Shown here one piece after another: positions 1 through 5,306 of a stretch of DNA of 5,306 bases (its first letter is position 1; each line of letters starts with the position of its first letter). Under the pieces are notes generated by a model that worked only from the letters and a program-made list of their open reading frames with translations, made no database searches and was not told where the DNA came from. Made by a program: the position numbers and the translations under genes. Origin of the DNA: Desulfovibrionaceae bacterium. GTDB lineage: Bacteria; Desulfobacterota; Desulfovibrionia; Desulfovibrionales; Desulfovibrionaceae. Location of the stretch: positions 1 through 5,306 of the forward strand of contig JAGADT010000134.1 of the NCBI GenBank assembly GCA_017613475.1, given 5' to 3'.

Positions 1-1
1 G

Positions 2-34
2 CGCATGGGCGGCGGCTTTTCCAACGCTCCCTGA
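2..34 (+). CDS. Possible 3' end of an upstream gene (partial)
   Basis: Frame 2 from the left edge reads RMGGGFSNAP and then TGA at 32-34. Its codons (CGC, GGC, AAC, TCC) match the preferences of the neighbouring genes. A competing reading in frame 3 ends at TAG 48-50 (AWAAAFPTLPDNKEY) but uses less favoured codons. Ten residues are too few to identify a product. If real, the gene lies 56 nt upstream of the large gene on the same strand with no obvious terminator between them, so the two could be cotranscribed. Confidence 0.25.
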   Translation, partial: RMGGGFSNAP

Positions 35-77
35 TAACAAAGAATACTAGAAGCCGCAGCGCGGCACTCCCCAAAGC

Positions 78-83
78 AAAGGA
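78..83 (+). promoter_or_regulatory. Ribosome binding site deciding a GTG start
   Basis: AAAGGA lies 7 nt before the GTG at 91. It is the main support for that start, because the reading frame stays open upstream to the window edge and contains no ATG there. The nearby ATG at 102 is out of frame, and the next in-frame ATG (139) lacks a comparable site. Confidence 0.6.
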
Positions 84-90
84 TTACGCT

Positions 91-3000
91 GTGCACGCCA
101 CATGGTTTTTCGACAAGGCCGACCGCGACCTCCTGCGCATGGTCAACAGCGCCATGGACCGCATGGATGCAGACGACAAGCCAACAGGCCTGAACCTGCA
201 TCCGCACGGCATCCTTGAGCTGGCCACCACGCATGAATTCCGCGTCGCGCGGGCGGTTGCCAACCTGCTGGGGAGCCTTTCCGCAGGGCAGGCGGAAGAC
301 CGCCTCTCCGCCCTCCAGACCGTGCACGACGAAGTCCTGCACAGCGCCCGCACCCCCTTCCGCTACAATACGGGGCGGGTCCTCGTGCAGATTATGAAAG
401 AGATTGTGCGCTCCCGCAGCGACAGAACGCGGCAGCTCATGCTCATGCACGATTTCCGCAAGGTCGCTTCCGGCAATCCGCGCATCGTGCGCCATTTCCT
501 CACGCGGCACCACCTGCTGGAAATGCCAGAGGAATGGAACCAGCTGACCATGGACCACCACGTCCATGACGCCAACACCAAGGGGCGCAAAAATCCAACG
601 CACCTGATCATGGACGCCTGGATCAAGGGCATCCGCTTCCTCTGCGTCATCTACTACAATTTCGTAGAGCCTGCCGCCGCCCGCGAGCTTTTGCGCGCGG
701 CTGAAATCATGGGCATTTCCGTACGGATAGGCATAGAATTCCAGGTGGTTTTCCGCAGGCGCTTCGTAAACTTTGTCTGGGCGCCCAGGGGATTCACAGA
801 TACCAACGCCTTCCTGTCATTCCTGGATGAAAGAAGCACCAGGCAGCTTATGGATGAAGGGCGCAAAGCCACCCAATGGGTGGAGCGCCATGTGCTGATG
901 GCGCTCACGCGCTGGAATACGGAGCACCGCCTCGCCCTGATGAGAGAACTCGGCATGGACCTGCCGCCGCTCGGGCAGGAGGATTTTTTGGCCTATGTCC
1001 ATACGGGGCAGGCCTCTGAGCTGCACCTTGCCGAATATATCCACCGCTCCTATCTTCCGCTGTTCAAAAAGCAGGCCAACGCCCTCCAGCAGGAACGGGC
1101 CGAGGCCGAGCCCAAGCGGCAAAGCGCCATTGACGCGGCAATCCGCCGCATGGATTCCATCCTGCCTGAAACCATCCTTTCAGACTGGCTGAACCCCGGC
1201 TGCACCCCGGAACTGGCCTGCCTCACCGTGCCGGACCAAAGCTCCGACATGCCGGAAATCATGCGCCTGCCGCCGCCTGTCCTCATGGACTGGGCAGCCT
1301 CCCTGCGCAGCGGGTGCCGCATCACGCTTCAGCTGGCCTCCCTTGCGCCGGAAGACGTGCTTGAACTTTTGTGGGACGCGCACGGGCTTATCACGCACCT
1401 GGAGCTCTTCAACCTCAAGGAATGGCAGGCCGGCGCCCTGACCAGCCTGGAAGAGATCAGCAGGCTCCAGCAGTCCATCAATGACGGCAGCGTCCTCCAT
1501 GTCAAGCGCATTATCCTGGACATGACGCAGCGCCTGGAAAAATCCGGCAGCGCGGATGACAAGGAACGGCTAGAAAAATTCAAGGCCATCCTGCGCGGAA
1601 TCTCCAACCTCCAGGAACCCTACCGCATTTCGCCCCTTGGCTCGCAGATCGGCACGGATTCCACCAGCAACTCCAATATCCGCCACGGCATGGGGCTGGC
1701 CGTACTGGAAACGCTCCCCAAGCGCACAGCGCGGGCCCTTGCCTCAGAAAAAAACGGCTACTGCCCCCTGTACCTGCCTGTGCACGCGGAACTCACCCGC
1801 CAGAAAAGCTGGTCGGAACCTGAGCGCGTTTCGCCTTTCATGCGCATCCTCTGCAAGGTTATCCGGCGCCTGCCAGGCCTCGATGCCTTTGGGATGAACA
1901 CAAGCCAGACGTGGAGCTGCAGGCTGACCGCCAGGAAGGGAAGCTCCCCAAATATCCTGACCATGGGAGGGCTTGGCACGCCCTCGGGCAACGGGCTTTG
2001 CGCCTCCCTGCCCCGTAAAAAGAAAGCCGCACGCCCGGCCCTGGGCATGGGCTACCTGAACACCCGCGTGTCTGACTGGCTGAAGGTCATAGCGGGCTTT
2101 TTGCCGGCGCAGCTGGCCTTTTACCTGACACAGACCAACAGCCTCATGATCTGGGGCGGCGCGGCGATATGGTTTGCCATTACAGGCATCCGCAACATCC
2201 CCCAGGCGGTATACGGCGGCGGAGGCCGCTTTTGGACAACGTCCATGCTGCGCTGGAACAACTATGTCAGCTGGTCGCGCATCTGCGATTCCCTGCTGTA
2301 CACGGGTATTTCCGTCCTGCTGCTGGAATGGGGGATACGGGTGCTTTTGCTGGAAAAGCTCTTTTCCTGCGACGTGTCAAACCACCCTGTCCTCGTCTTC
2401 ACCATCATCGCGGCGGCCAACAGCGTTTACATCGCCTGGCACAACATCTACAGGGGCTTCCCCCGCTCCGCCGTCATTGGCAACCTCTTCCGCAGCGCCC
2501 TGGCCATTCCCCTCTCCATCGCCTACTTTGACGGGCTCTGCGCCCTCGCCGCCTTCTGGGGCTCCGCGGACCCGGCCATGCTGCTTCAGCCCGGCGCGGC
2601 CATCATCTCCAAAGCCGCTTCAGATACAGTGGCCTGCATCATCGAGGCCATTGCCGACCGCAACAACAACCGCCGCCTGCGCCTCTGGGACTACACCACA
2701 AAAATCAAGAACATTTTTGACGGCTACGCCCGCCTGGAACTCCGCTTCCCTGACAACGACGTCATGGACCTCTTAAAAGAACCAGGCGCGCTGGCAGGCT
2801 TTCTCTCGCGCAAAGACAAGGAAGCGCTGCCAAACGCCATTGCCGACGCGCTGGACCTTATGTACTTCTGGCTCTACCAGCCCTACGCCCAGCAGACGCT
2901 GCGCACCATTGTCCATGCCATGACGCAGGAAGAACGCCTCCTCCTGGAACGGACCCAGGATGTCCTGCTGCTGACGCACGATGTCAGCCTGCTTTTTGTG

Positions 3001-3192
3001 GAAGGCCTTGTCGGCAGCAATTTCGCCATGGCCCTCTCCTTCTACCTCAGCCATTACGAACGCTATGTGGAAGACATGCACCGCCTCTGCTCCAGGAAGG
3101 AGCAGGATGCAGGCAGGGGACCTGAGGAACAGGAGCTGGCAGGAAAACCGGAAGAAACGCCGCAGGACGCGTCCGCGGCTTCCGGAGAGTGA
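91..3192 (+). CDS. Large membrane protein with a divergent PHP-like phosphoesterase domain
   Basis: I do not recognise a named family for this 1033-residue protein. What can be seen: residues 1-150 are mostly helical, charged and His-rich (LHPHG at 36-40), with no signal peptide. Residues ~153-230 follow the pattern of the start of a PHP domain: MDHHVHD (154-160, like the DLHxH motif), then NPTHLIMDAWIKGI, a hydrophobic strand ending IYYN (187-190) where PHP proteins have TDH, a helix, and MGISVRIGIEF (207-217, like the GIE motif). Further apparent matches are LHLAEYIH (311-318, like RPHxAxAL) and GTDST (521-525, like GSDSH). Residues ~655-855 hold about five or six hydrophobic segments (roughly 660-680, 682-700, 731-757, 766-784, 796-825, 833-855). 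Residues 868-1000 look helical and soluble, and the tail 1001-1033 is Glu-rich and probably disordered. Several canonical metal ligands are replaced, so activity is doubtful. The start is GTG with a good ribosome site. The gene runs convergently into the next one with a 12-nt gap. The coding call is secure; the PHP relationship is inferred by eye and the function is unknown. Confidence 0.9.
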   Translation: MHATWFFDKADRDLLRMVNSAMDRMDADDKPTGLNLHPHGILELATTHEFRVARAVANLLGSLSAGQAEDRLSALQTVHDEVLHSARTPFRYNTGRVLVQIMKEIVRSRSDRTRQLMLMHDFRKVASGNPRIVRHFLTRHHLLEMPEEWNQLTMDHHVHDANTKGRKNPTHLIMDAWIKGIRFLCVIYYNFVEPAAARELLRAAEIMGISVRIGIEFQVVFRRRFVNFVWAPRGFTDTNAFLSFLDERSTRQLMDEGRKATQWVERHVLMALTRWNTEHRLALMRELGMDLPPLGQEDFLAYVHTGQASELHLAEYIHRSYLPLFKKQANALQQERAEAEPKRQSAIDAAIRRMDSILPETILSDWLNPGCTPELACLTVPDQSSDMPEIMRLPPPVLMDWAASLRSGCRITLQLASLAPEDVLELLWDAHGLITHLELFNLKEWQAGALTSLEEISRLQQSINDGSVLHVKRIILDMTQRLEKSGSADDKERLEKFKAILRGISNLQEPYRISPLGSQIGTDSTSNSNIRHGMGLAVLETLPKRTARALASEKNGYCPLYLPVHAELTRQKSWSEPERVSPFMRILCKVIRRLPGLDAFGMNTSQTWSCRLTARKGSSPNILTMGGLGTPSGNGLCASLPRKKKAARPALGMGYLNTRVSDWLKVIAGFLPAQLAFYLTQTNSLMIWGGAAIWFAITGIRNIPQAVYGGGGRFWTTSMLRWNNYVSWSRICDSLLYTGISVLLLEWGIRVLLLEKLFSCDVSNHPVLVFTIIAAANSVYIAWHNIYRGFPRSAVIGNLFRSALAIPLSIAYFDGLCALAAFWGSADPAMLLQPGAAIISKAASDTVACIIEAIADRNNNRRLRLWDYTTKIKNIFDGYARLELRFPDNDVMDLLKEPGALAGFLSRKDKEALPNAIADALDLMYFWLYQPYAQQTLRTIVHAMTQEERLLLERTQDVLLLTHDVSLLFVEGLVGSNFAMALSFYLSHYERYVEDMHRLCSRKEQDAGRGPEEQELAGKPEETPQDASAASGE
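3160..3178 (-). terminator. Weak terminator candidate for the folK operon
   Basis: CCGC-A-GGA-CGCG-TCC-GCGG folds into 7 GC-rich base pairs with one bulged base. On the minus strand it is followed by a T-rich but interrupted stretch (GCGTTTCTTCC). It lies 27 nt past the stop of the small cysteine-motif gene and inside the 3' end of the convergent large gene. No clean T-run follows in either direction, so it could simply be GC-rich coding sequence. Confidence 0.25.
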
Positions 3193-3204
3193 CCGGGCAT
3201 TGCG

Positions 3205-3477
3205 CTATTTTTCCGCCTGCGATGAAGATGTCAGGCGCTTCAAAAATTTATCGCGGCAGTCATAGCTGCAAAAATGATAGACCGTTTTGCCGCTGCTCAC
3301 TGAAATGGATGACTTAACATCCACGTACACGCCGCATTCCGGGTCCTTGACCATTTCGCCGTCAATGACGCGCTGCTCCTTCTGCTTCTGCGCGGCTTCG
3401 TTTTTCTTCGCGCGCTCGTTCTGGAACATCCTGTAAAGCATGTAGGCAGCAACAATAAAAACTATAAAGCGCAGCAT
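3205..3477 (-). CDS. Small membrane-anchored YHS/TRASH-type cysteine-motif protein
   Basis: The protein has 90 residues. Residues 3-18 form one hydrophobic N-terminal segment (FIVFIVAAYMLY core) followed by a Lys/Glu/Gln-rich linker (19-38), which suggests a single membrane anchor. Residues 43-79 carry DPECGVYV and YHFCSYDCRDKF. This gives C48-X21-C70-X3-C74, fitting the YHS/TRASH pattern (Cys, about 19-22 residues, Cys, three residues, Cys) that is associated with metal binding in sensors, chaperones and transporters. The start is the ATG at 3477 because AGGAGG sits 6 nt before it; the in-frame ATG at 3498 would put that site inside the gene. It lies 26 nt after folK on the same strand, so cotranscription is likely. 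No partner transporter is visible here. A metal-handling role at the membrane is an inference, and the exact role is unknown. Confidence 0.85.
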   Translation of the reverse strand: MLRFIVFIVAAYMLYRMFQNERAKKNEAAQKQKEQRVIDGEMVKDPECGVYVDVKSSISVSSGKTVYHFCSYDCRDKFLKRLTSSSQAEK

Positions 3478-3483
3478 AAAAGC

Positions 3484-3489
3484 CCTCCT
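3484..3489 (-). promoter_or_regulatory. Strong ribosome binding site for the small cysteine-motif gene
   Basis: On the minus strand AGGAGG lies within GGAGGAGGG, 6 nt before the ATG at 3477. It is the strongest Shine-Dalgarno site in the window and fixes the start seven codons inside the longest open frame. The gene may therefore be translated much better than folK upstream of it, which has no clear site. Confidence 0.85.
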
Positions 3490-3503
3490 CCATACCATTG
3501 CGT

Positions 3504-4013
3504 CTATTGAAAAATGCGCCGTCCTTCCACCAGGTACGCAAGGCAGCGCAAAAGCTCCTGCACAGAACGCCCGTCCGGCAAAACAAGATCAGGAGCGATT
3601 TCAGCAAGGGGAACCAGCACGAAAGCCCGCTCTGCAAGGCGGGGGTGCGGCAGCCAAAGGCGCGCTGTCTGCACAACGGACGCACCAAACAAAAGCAGGT
3701 CCATATCAATCACGCGGGGGCCAAAACGGTACTCAGGGTCCTGGCTGCGGACCCTGCCAAGCCTTGCTTCCTCCTCCAGAAGAAGATCCAAAAGGCGTTC
3801 AGGCGTCCATTCAGGGCCTGCCCCAAGCTGCAAAACCTGGTTGCAGAACCATGGCTGGCTGCGGTACCCTTGCGGCTCCGTGAGATAGATGGAAGATTCC
3901 GCCAAAATCTCAAGCCCGCGGGAAAGGAGCGCCTGGCGCGCCGCTTCAAGATGCCGCTCAGCCTCCCCCATGTTTGAGCCAAGGCTCACAAAAATTCCGC
4001 CATGTGTGTTCAT
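3504..4013 (-). CDS. folK: 2-amino-4-hydroxy-6-hydroxymethyldihydropteridine pyrophosphokinase (HPPK)
   Basis: FolK transfers pyrophosphate from ATP to 6-hydroxymethyl-7,8-dihydropterin, the step before dihydropteroate synthase in folate synthesis; it is a cytoplasmic enzyme. The 169-residue length is normal for the family. Visible motifs are the N-terminal strand and loop FVSLGSNMG (8-16), YLTEPQGY (43-50) with FCNQV (56-60) in the pterin-binding area, E82 followed by GRVR (86-89), the signature FGPRVIDMDLLLFG (97-110) with the Mg-binding aspartates D103 and D105, and LPHPRLAERAFVLVPL (121-136) with H123. The ATG at 4013 is the first in-frame start and leaves the usual short lead-in before the LGSN motif. 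No Shine-Dalgarno sequence precedes it; a TTGACA at suitable distance suggests a leaderless or near-leaderless mRNA. folB and folP are not in the window. It is divergent from xerD and followed by the small cysteine-motif gene. Confidence 0.97.
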   Translation of the reverse strand: MNTHGGIFVSLGSNMGEAERHLEAARQALLSRGLEILAESSIYLTEPQGYRSQPWFCNQVLQLGAGPEWTPERLLDLLLEEEARLGRVRSQDPEYRFGPRVIDMDLLLFGASVVQTARLWLPHPRLAERAFVLVPLAEIAPDLVLPDGRSVQELLRCLAYLVEGRRIFQ

Positions 4014-4019
4014 ACAGTC

Positions 4020-4048
4020 TCACTAGTCTGCGCGGAAAGCTGTGTCAA
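4020..4048 (-). promoter_or_regulatory. Candidate promoter of folK and the downstream small gene
   Basis: On the minus strand a perfect TTGACA (4048 to 4043) is followed by a 17-nt spacer and then TAGTGA (4025 to 4020), a poor -10 match. Transcription would begin close to the folK ATG at 4013. The -35 match and spacing are good and the -10 is weak, so this is only a candidate. Confidence 0.4.
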
Positions 4049-4056
4049 TCCAGGTT

Positions 4057-4082
4057 AAAAGCCCGCGTTCCGCGGCTTTTTT
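4057..4082 (+). terminator. Terminator-like hairpin in the folK/xerD spacer
   Basis: AAAAGCC(C)GCG, loop TTC, CGCGGCTTTT forms six GC pairs with one bulged C, extended by four A-T pairs, followed by T at 4077-4082. It has the form of an intrinsic terminator on the plus strand, and the flanking A and T tracts make it partly bidirectional. No plus-strand gene ends here and xerD begins 56 nt later. It may act as a leader attenuator, insulate the divergent promoters, or stop antisense transcripts. Confidence 0.5.
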
Positions 4083-4138
4083 GCGCTCCGCACAGGACAG
4101 GAAGAAACCGCAGCTCCCCTGCAAAACGCTCCGCAGCC

Positions 4139-5065
4139 ATGCCAAACGAAAACAAGTTCTTCCCAGAAAAGCAAGCCATGCGCTGGCTGGAACAGCTCTT
4201 AACCGTGCGCGGGCTGTCACGCAACACCGTTGCGGCCTACGGCCAGGACCTGGACGAGCTTTCCCTTTTCCTCAACGAACTGCAGGAACCCTTTTCCTCG
4301 CTGGATGAAGAAAAGCTGATGCTCTTTACAGCCTGGCTCAGGCGCAAAAAAGACAGCAGCCGGACGCTGGCCAGGCGCCTTTCGGCTTTGCGCCAATTCT
4401 GCCTCTGGTGCCAGGAGGAAGGGCTGCTGGCGGATAACCCGCTGGCGCTTGTAGACGGCCCTAAGCTGCCGGCCCGCCTGCCCACCGTCCTCTCCCGCGA
4501 AGAAATGCAGAGCCTGCTGCACGCACCCGTCACAACCGGCAGCAAAGCGCACCTGGGGCTGCGGGACCAGGCCATGCTGGAGCTCCTGTACGCGGCAGGG
4601 CTGCGCGTTTCCGAGCTGGTCTCGCTTCAGCCGCTCGACGTAGACCTGCAGGCCGGCATTGTGCGCGTTTTCGGCAAGGGCAGCAAGGAACGCCTTGTGC
4701 CCCTGCATGACAGGGCCGTTGCCCTGCTGAAAAACTACCTGCGCGATACGCGCCCGCTGTTCGGCCCTGTGGACAACGCGCTCTTCCTGAACCGCTCAGG
4801 CAAACACCTGACCCGCCAGAGCGTCTGGCGGCTGGTCAAGGGCTATGCGCTTAAGGCCGGCATCCGCAAGGATATTTCGCCGCACACCTTCCGGCATTCC
4901 TTTGCCACGCACCTCTTGGAAGGCGGAGCGGACCTGCGCTCTGTCCAGCTCCTCCTGGGGCACGCGGACATGATCGCCACTGAAATCTACACCCATGTCC
5001 AGGCGCAGCGCCTGCGCTCCATCCACAGGCAGTACCACCCCCGCGGAACTGTTGATGAGGAGTGA
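4139..5065 (+). CDS. xerD: Tyrosine recombinase XerD
   Basis: XerD works with a XerC partner and FtsK at the dif site to resolve chromosome dimers before cell division. The 308-residue protein has the usual two parts. The N-terminal helical core-binding domain (~13-100) contains the typical LSRNTVAAYGQDL stretch (26-38). The C-terminal catalytic domain (~115-295) has all six expected active-site residues: R156 (AGLRVSEL), K180 (GKGSKER), H249 and R252 (HTFRH), H275 (LLLGH) and the nucleophile Y284 (EIYTHV). The spacing equals that of E. coli XerD (R148, K172, H244, R247, H270, Y279) apart from an 8-residue and then 5-residue offset. The ending QYHPRG resembles XerD more than XerC, though this distinction is by eye. 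The ATG at 4139 was chosen because it gives the normal N-terminal length; the frame is open back to 3974 but would overlap folK. Neither this ATG nor the one at 4178 has a clear ribosome site. No attachment site or cargo genes are nearby, so this is the housekeeping recombinase and not a phage integrase. Confidence 0.95.
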   Translation: MPNENKFFPEKQAMRWLEQLLTVRGLSRNTVAAYGQDLDELSLFLNELQEPFSSLDEEKLMLFTAWLRRKKDSSRTLARRLSALRQFCLWCQEEGLLADNPLALVDGPKLPARLPTVLSREEMQSLLHAPVTTGSKAHLGLRDQAMLELLYAAGLRVSELVSLQPLDVDLQAGIVRVFGKGSKERLVPLHDRAVALLKNYLRDTRPLFGPVDNALFLNRSGKHLTRQSVWRLVKGYALKAGIRKDISPHTFRHSFATHLLEGGADLRSVQLLLGHADMIATEIYTHVQAQRLRSIHRQYHPRGTVDEE

Positions 5066-5260
5066 AGCCCCCTGGCTTTCCTGCAGCCCGCCCGCAACGG
5101 AATCATTGCCATGAGCCTGCGCTCCAGCCCGGGCATATCCCCTCTTTGGGACTGATGCAGAAGGCTGATCAGCCCCGCGCGCATTTGGGGCTTGCCTGAA
5201 CAGGATATCCCGCAGGCGGACTGCGCCCACCCCCTGCCCCAAATCCCTGGAGAAACAAAA

Positions 5261-5296
5261 CCCCGCCGCCGGAAAACCGGCAGCGGGGTGTTTTTT
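5261..5296 (+). terminator. Strong intrinsic terminator downstream of xerD
   Basis: CCCCGCCGCCGG, loop AAAA (5273-5276), CCGGCAGCGGGG forms a 12-position stem with a single C-A mismatch, followed by TG and six T (5291-5296). It ends transcription coming from xerD. An A-rich stretch just before the stem (5254-5260) also gives a T-rich run on the other strand, so it could serve a convergent gene beyond the window. It lies about 195 nt after the xerD stop. Confidence 0.88.
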
Positions 5297-5306
5297 CAGC
5301 TCAGCC

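Noticed and set aside
53..65. Short hairpin GCCGC-AGC-GCGGC before the large gene
   Set aside because: Only five base pairs and no T-run after it; likely chance in GC-rich sequence.
127..240. LHPHG at residues 36-40 of the large protein as the PHP metal-binding HxH motif
   Set aside because: It lies about 140 residues before the next matching motif, whereas HVH at 157-159 has the right spacing and flanking pattern.
84..353. Minus-strand ORF opposite the start of the large gene
   Set aside because: Arg/Ser/Ala-rich shadow translation of GC-rich coding sequence, with no motif and no ribosome site.
2174..2776. 200-residue plus-strand ORF inside the large gene
   Set aside because: Pro/Ser/Thr/Ala-rich out-of-frame reading across the membrane-domain coding region; the main frame has far better protein character.
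4217..4708. 163-residue minus-strand ORF within xerD
   Set aside because: Lies antisense to clearly conserved XerD sequence and shows no recognisable domain.
4139..5065. Mobile-element integrase
   Set aside because: XerD-like length, motifs and ending, no flanking tRNA, attachment repeats or cargo genes; a housekeeping recombinase is the simpler reading.
4796..5242. Minus-strand ORF running from the spacer into xerD
   Set aside because: More than half overlaps the XerD catalytic domain in antisense, and it has no clear ribosome site or motif.

Overview
The window is a GC-rich bacterial chromosomal segment (GC-rich third codon positions, GTG and ATG starts). It holds four genes that look intact, plus what may be the last codons of an upstream gene. 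The organism is most likely a deltaproteobacterium of the Desulfovibrionaceae type. That rests on overall protein character and the folK/xerD arrangement, is an inference from memory, and was not tested by any search.

Layout: (1) Bases 1-90 hold a possible 3' tail of an upstream gene and a short leader with a Shine-Dalgarno-like site. (2) Bases 91-3192 (+) encode a 1033-residue protein I cannot name. Its residues ~150-540 read as a divergent PHP (polymerase and histidinol phosphatase) metallo-phosphoesterase-like domain with several metal ligands replaced. This is joined to about five or six membrane segments (~655-855) and a helical C-terminal region. (3) Bases 3205-3477 (-) encode a 90-residue membrane-anchored protein with a YHS/TRASH-type cysteine motif. 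(4) Bases 3504-4013 (-) encode folK (HPPK, folate synthesis), 26 nt upstream of the small gene and probably its operon partner. (5) Bases 4014-4138 form the folK/xerD divergent spacer, with a perfect TTGACA on the minus strand and a terminator-like hairpin. (6) Bases 4139-5065 (+) encode the tyrosine recombinase XerD. (7) About 190 nt without a gene follow, ending in a strong intrinsic terminator at 5261-5296.

The genes do not form one pathway. folK serves folate synthesis and xerD serves chromosome dimer resolution; the small Cys-motif protein may handle a metal at the membrane. The large protein, convergent with the folK operon and only 12 nt from it, is the most interesting object: a membrane-bound, probably catalytically altered PHP-like protein of unknown role. 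I see no mobile element, CRISPR array, tRNA or rRNA.
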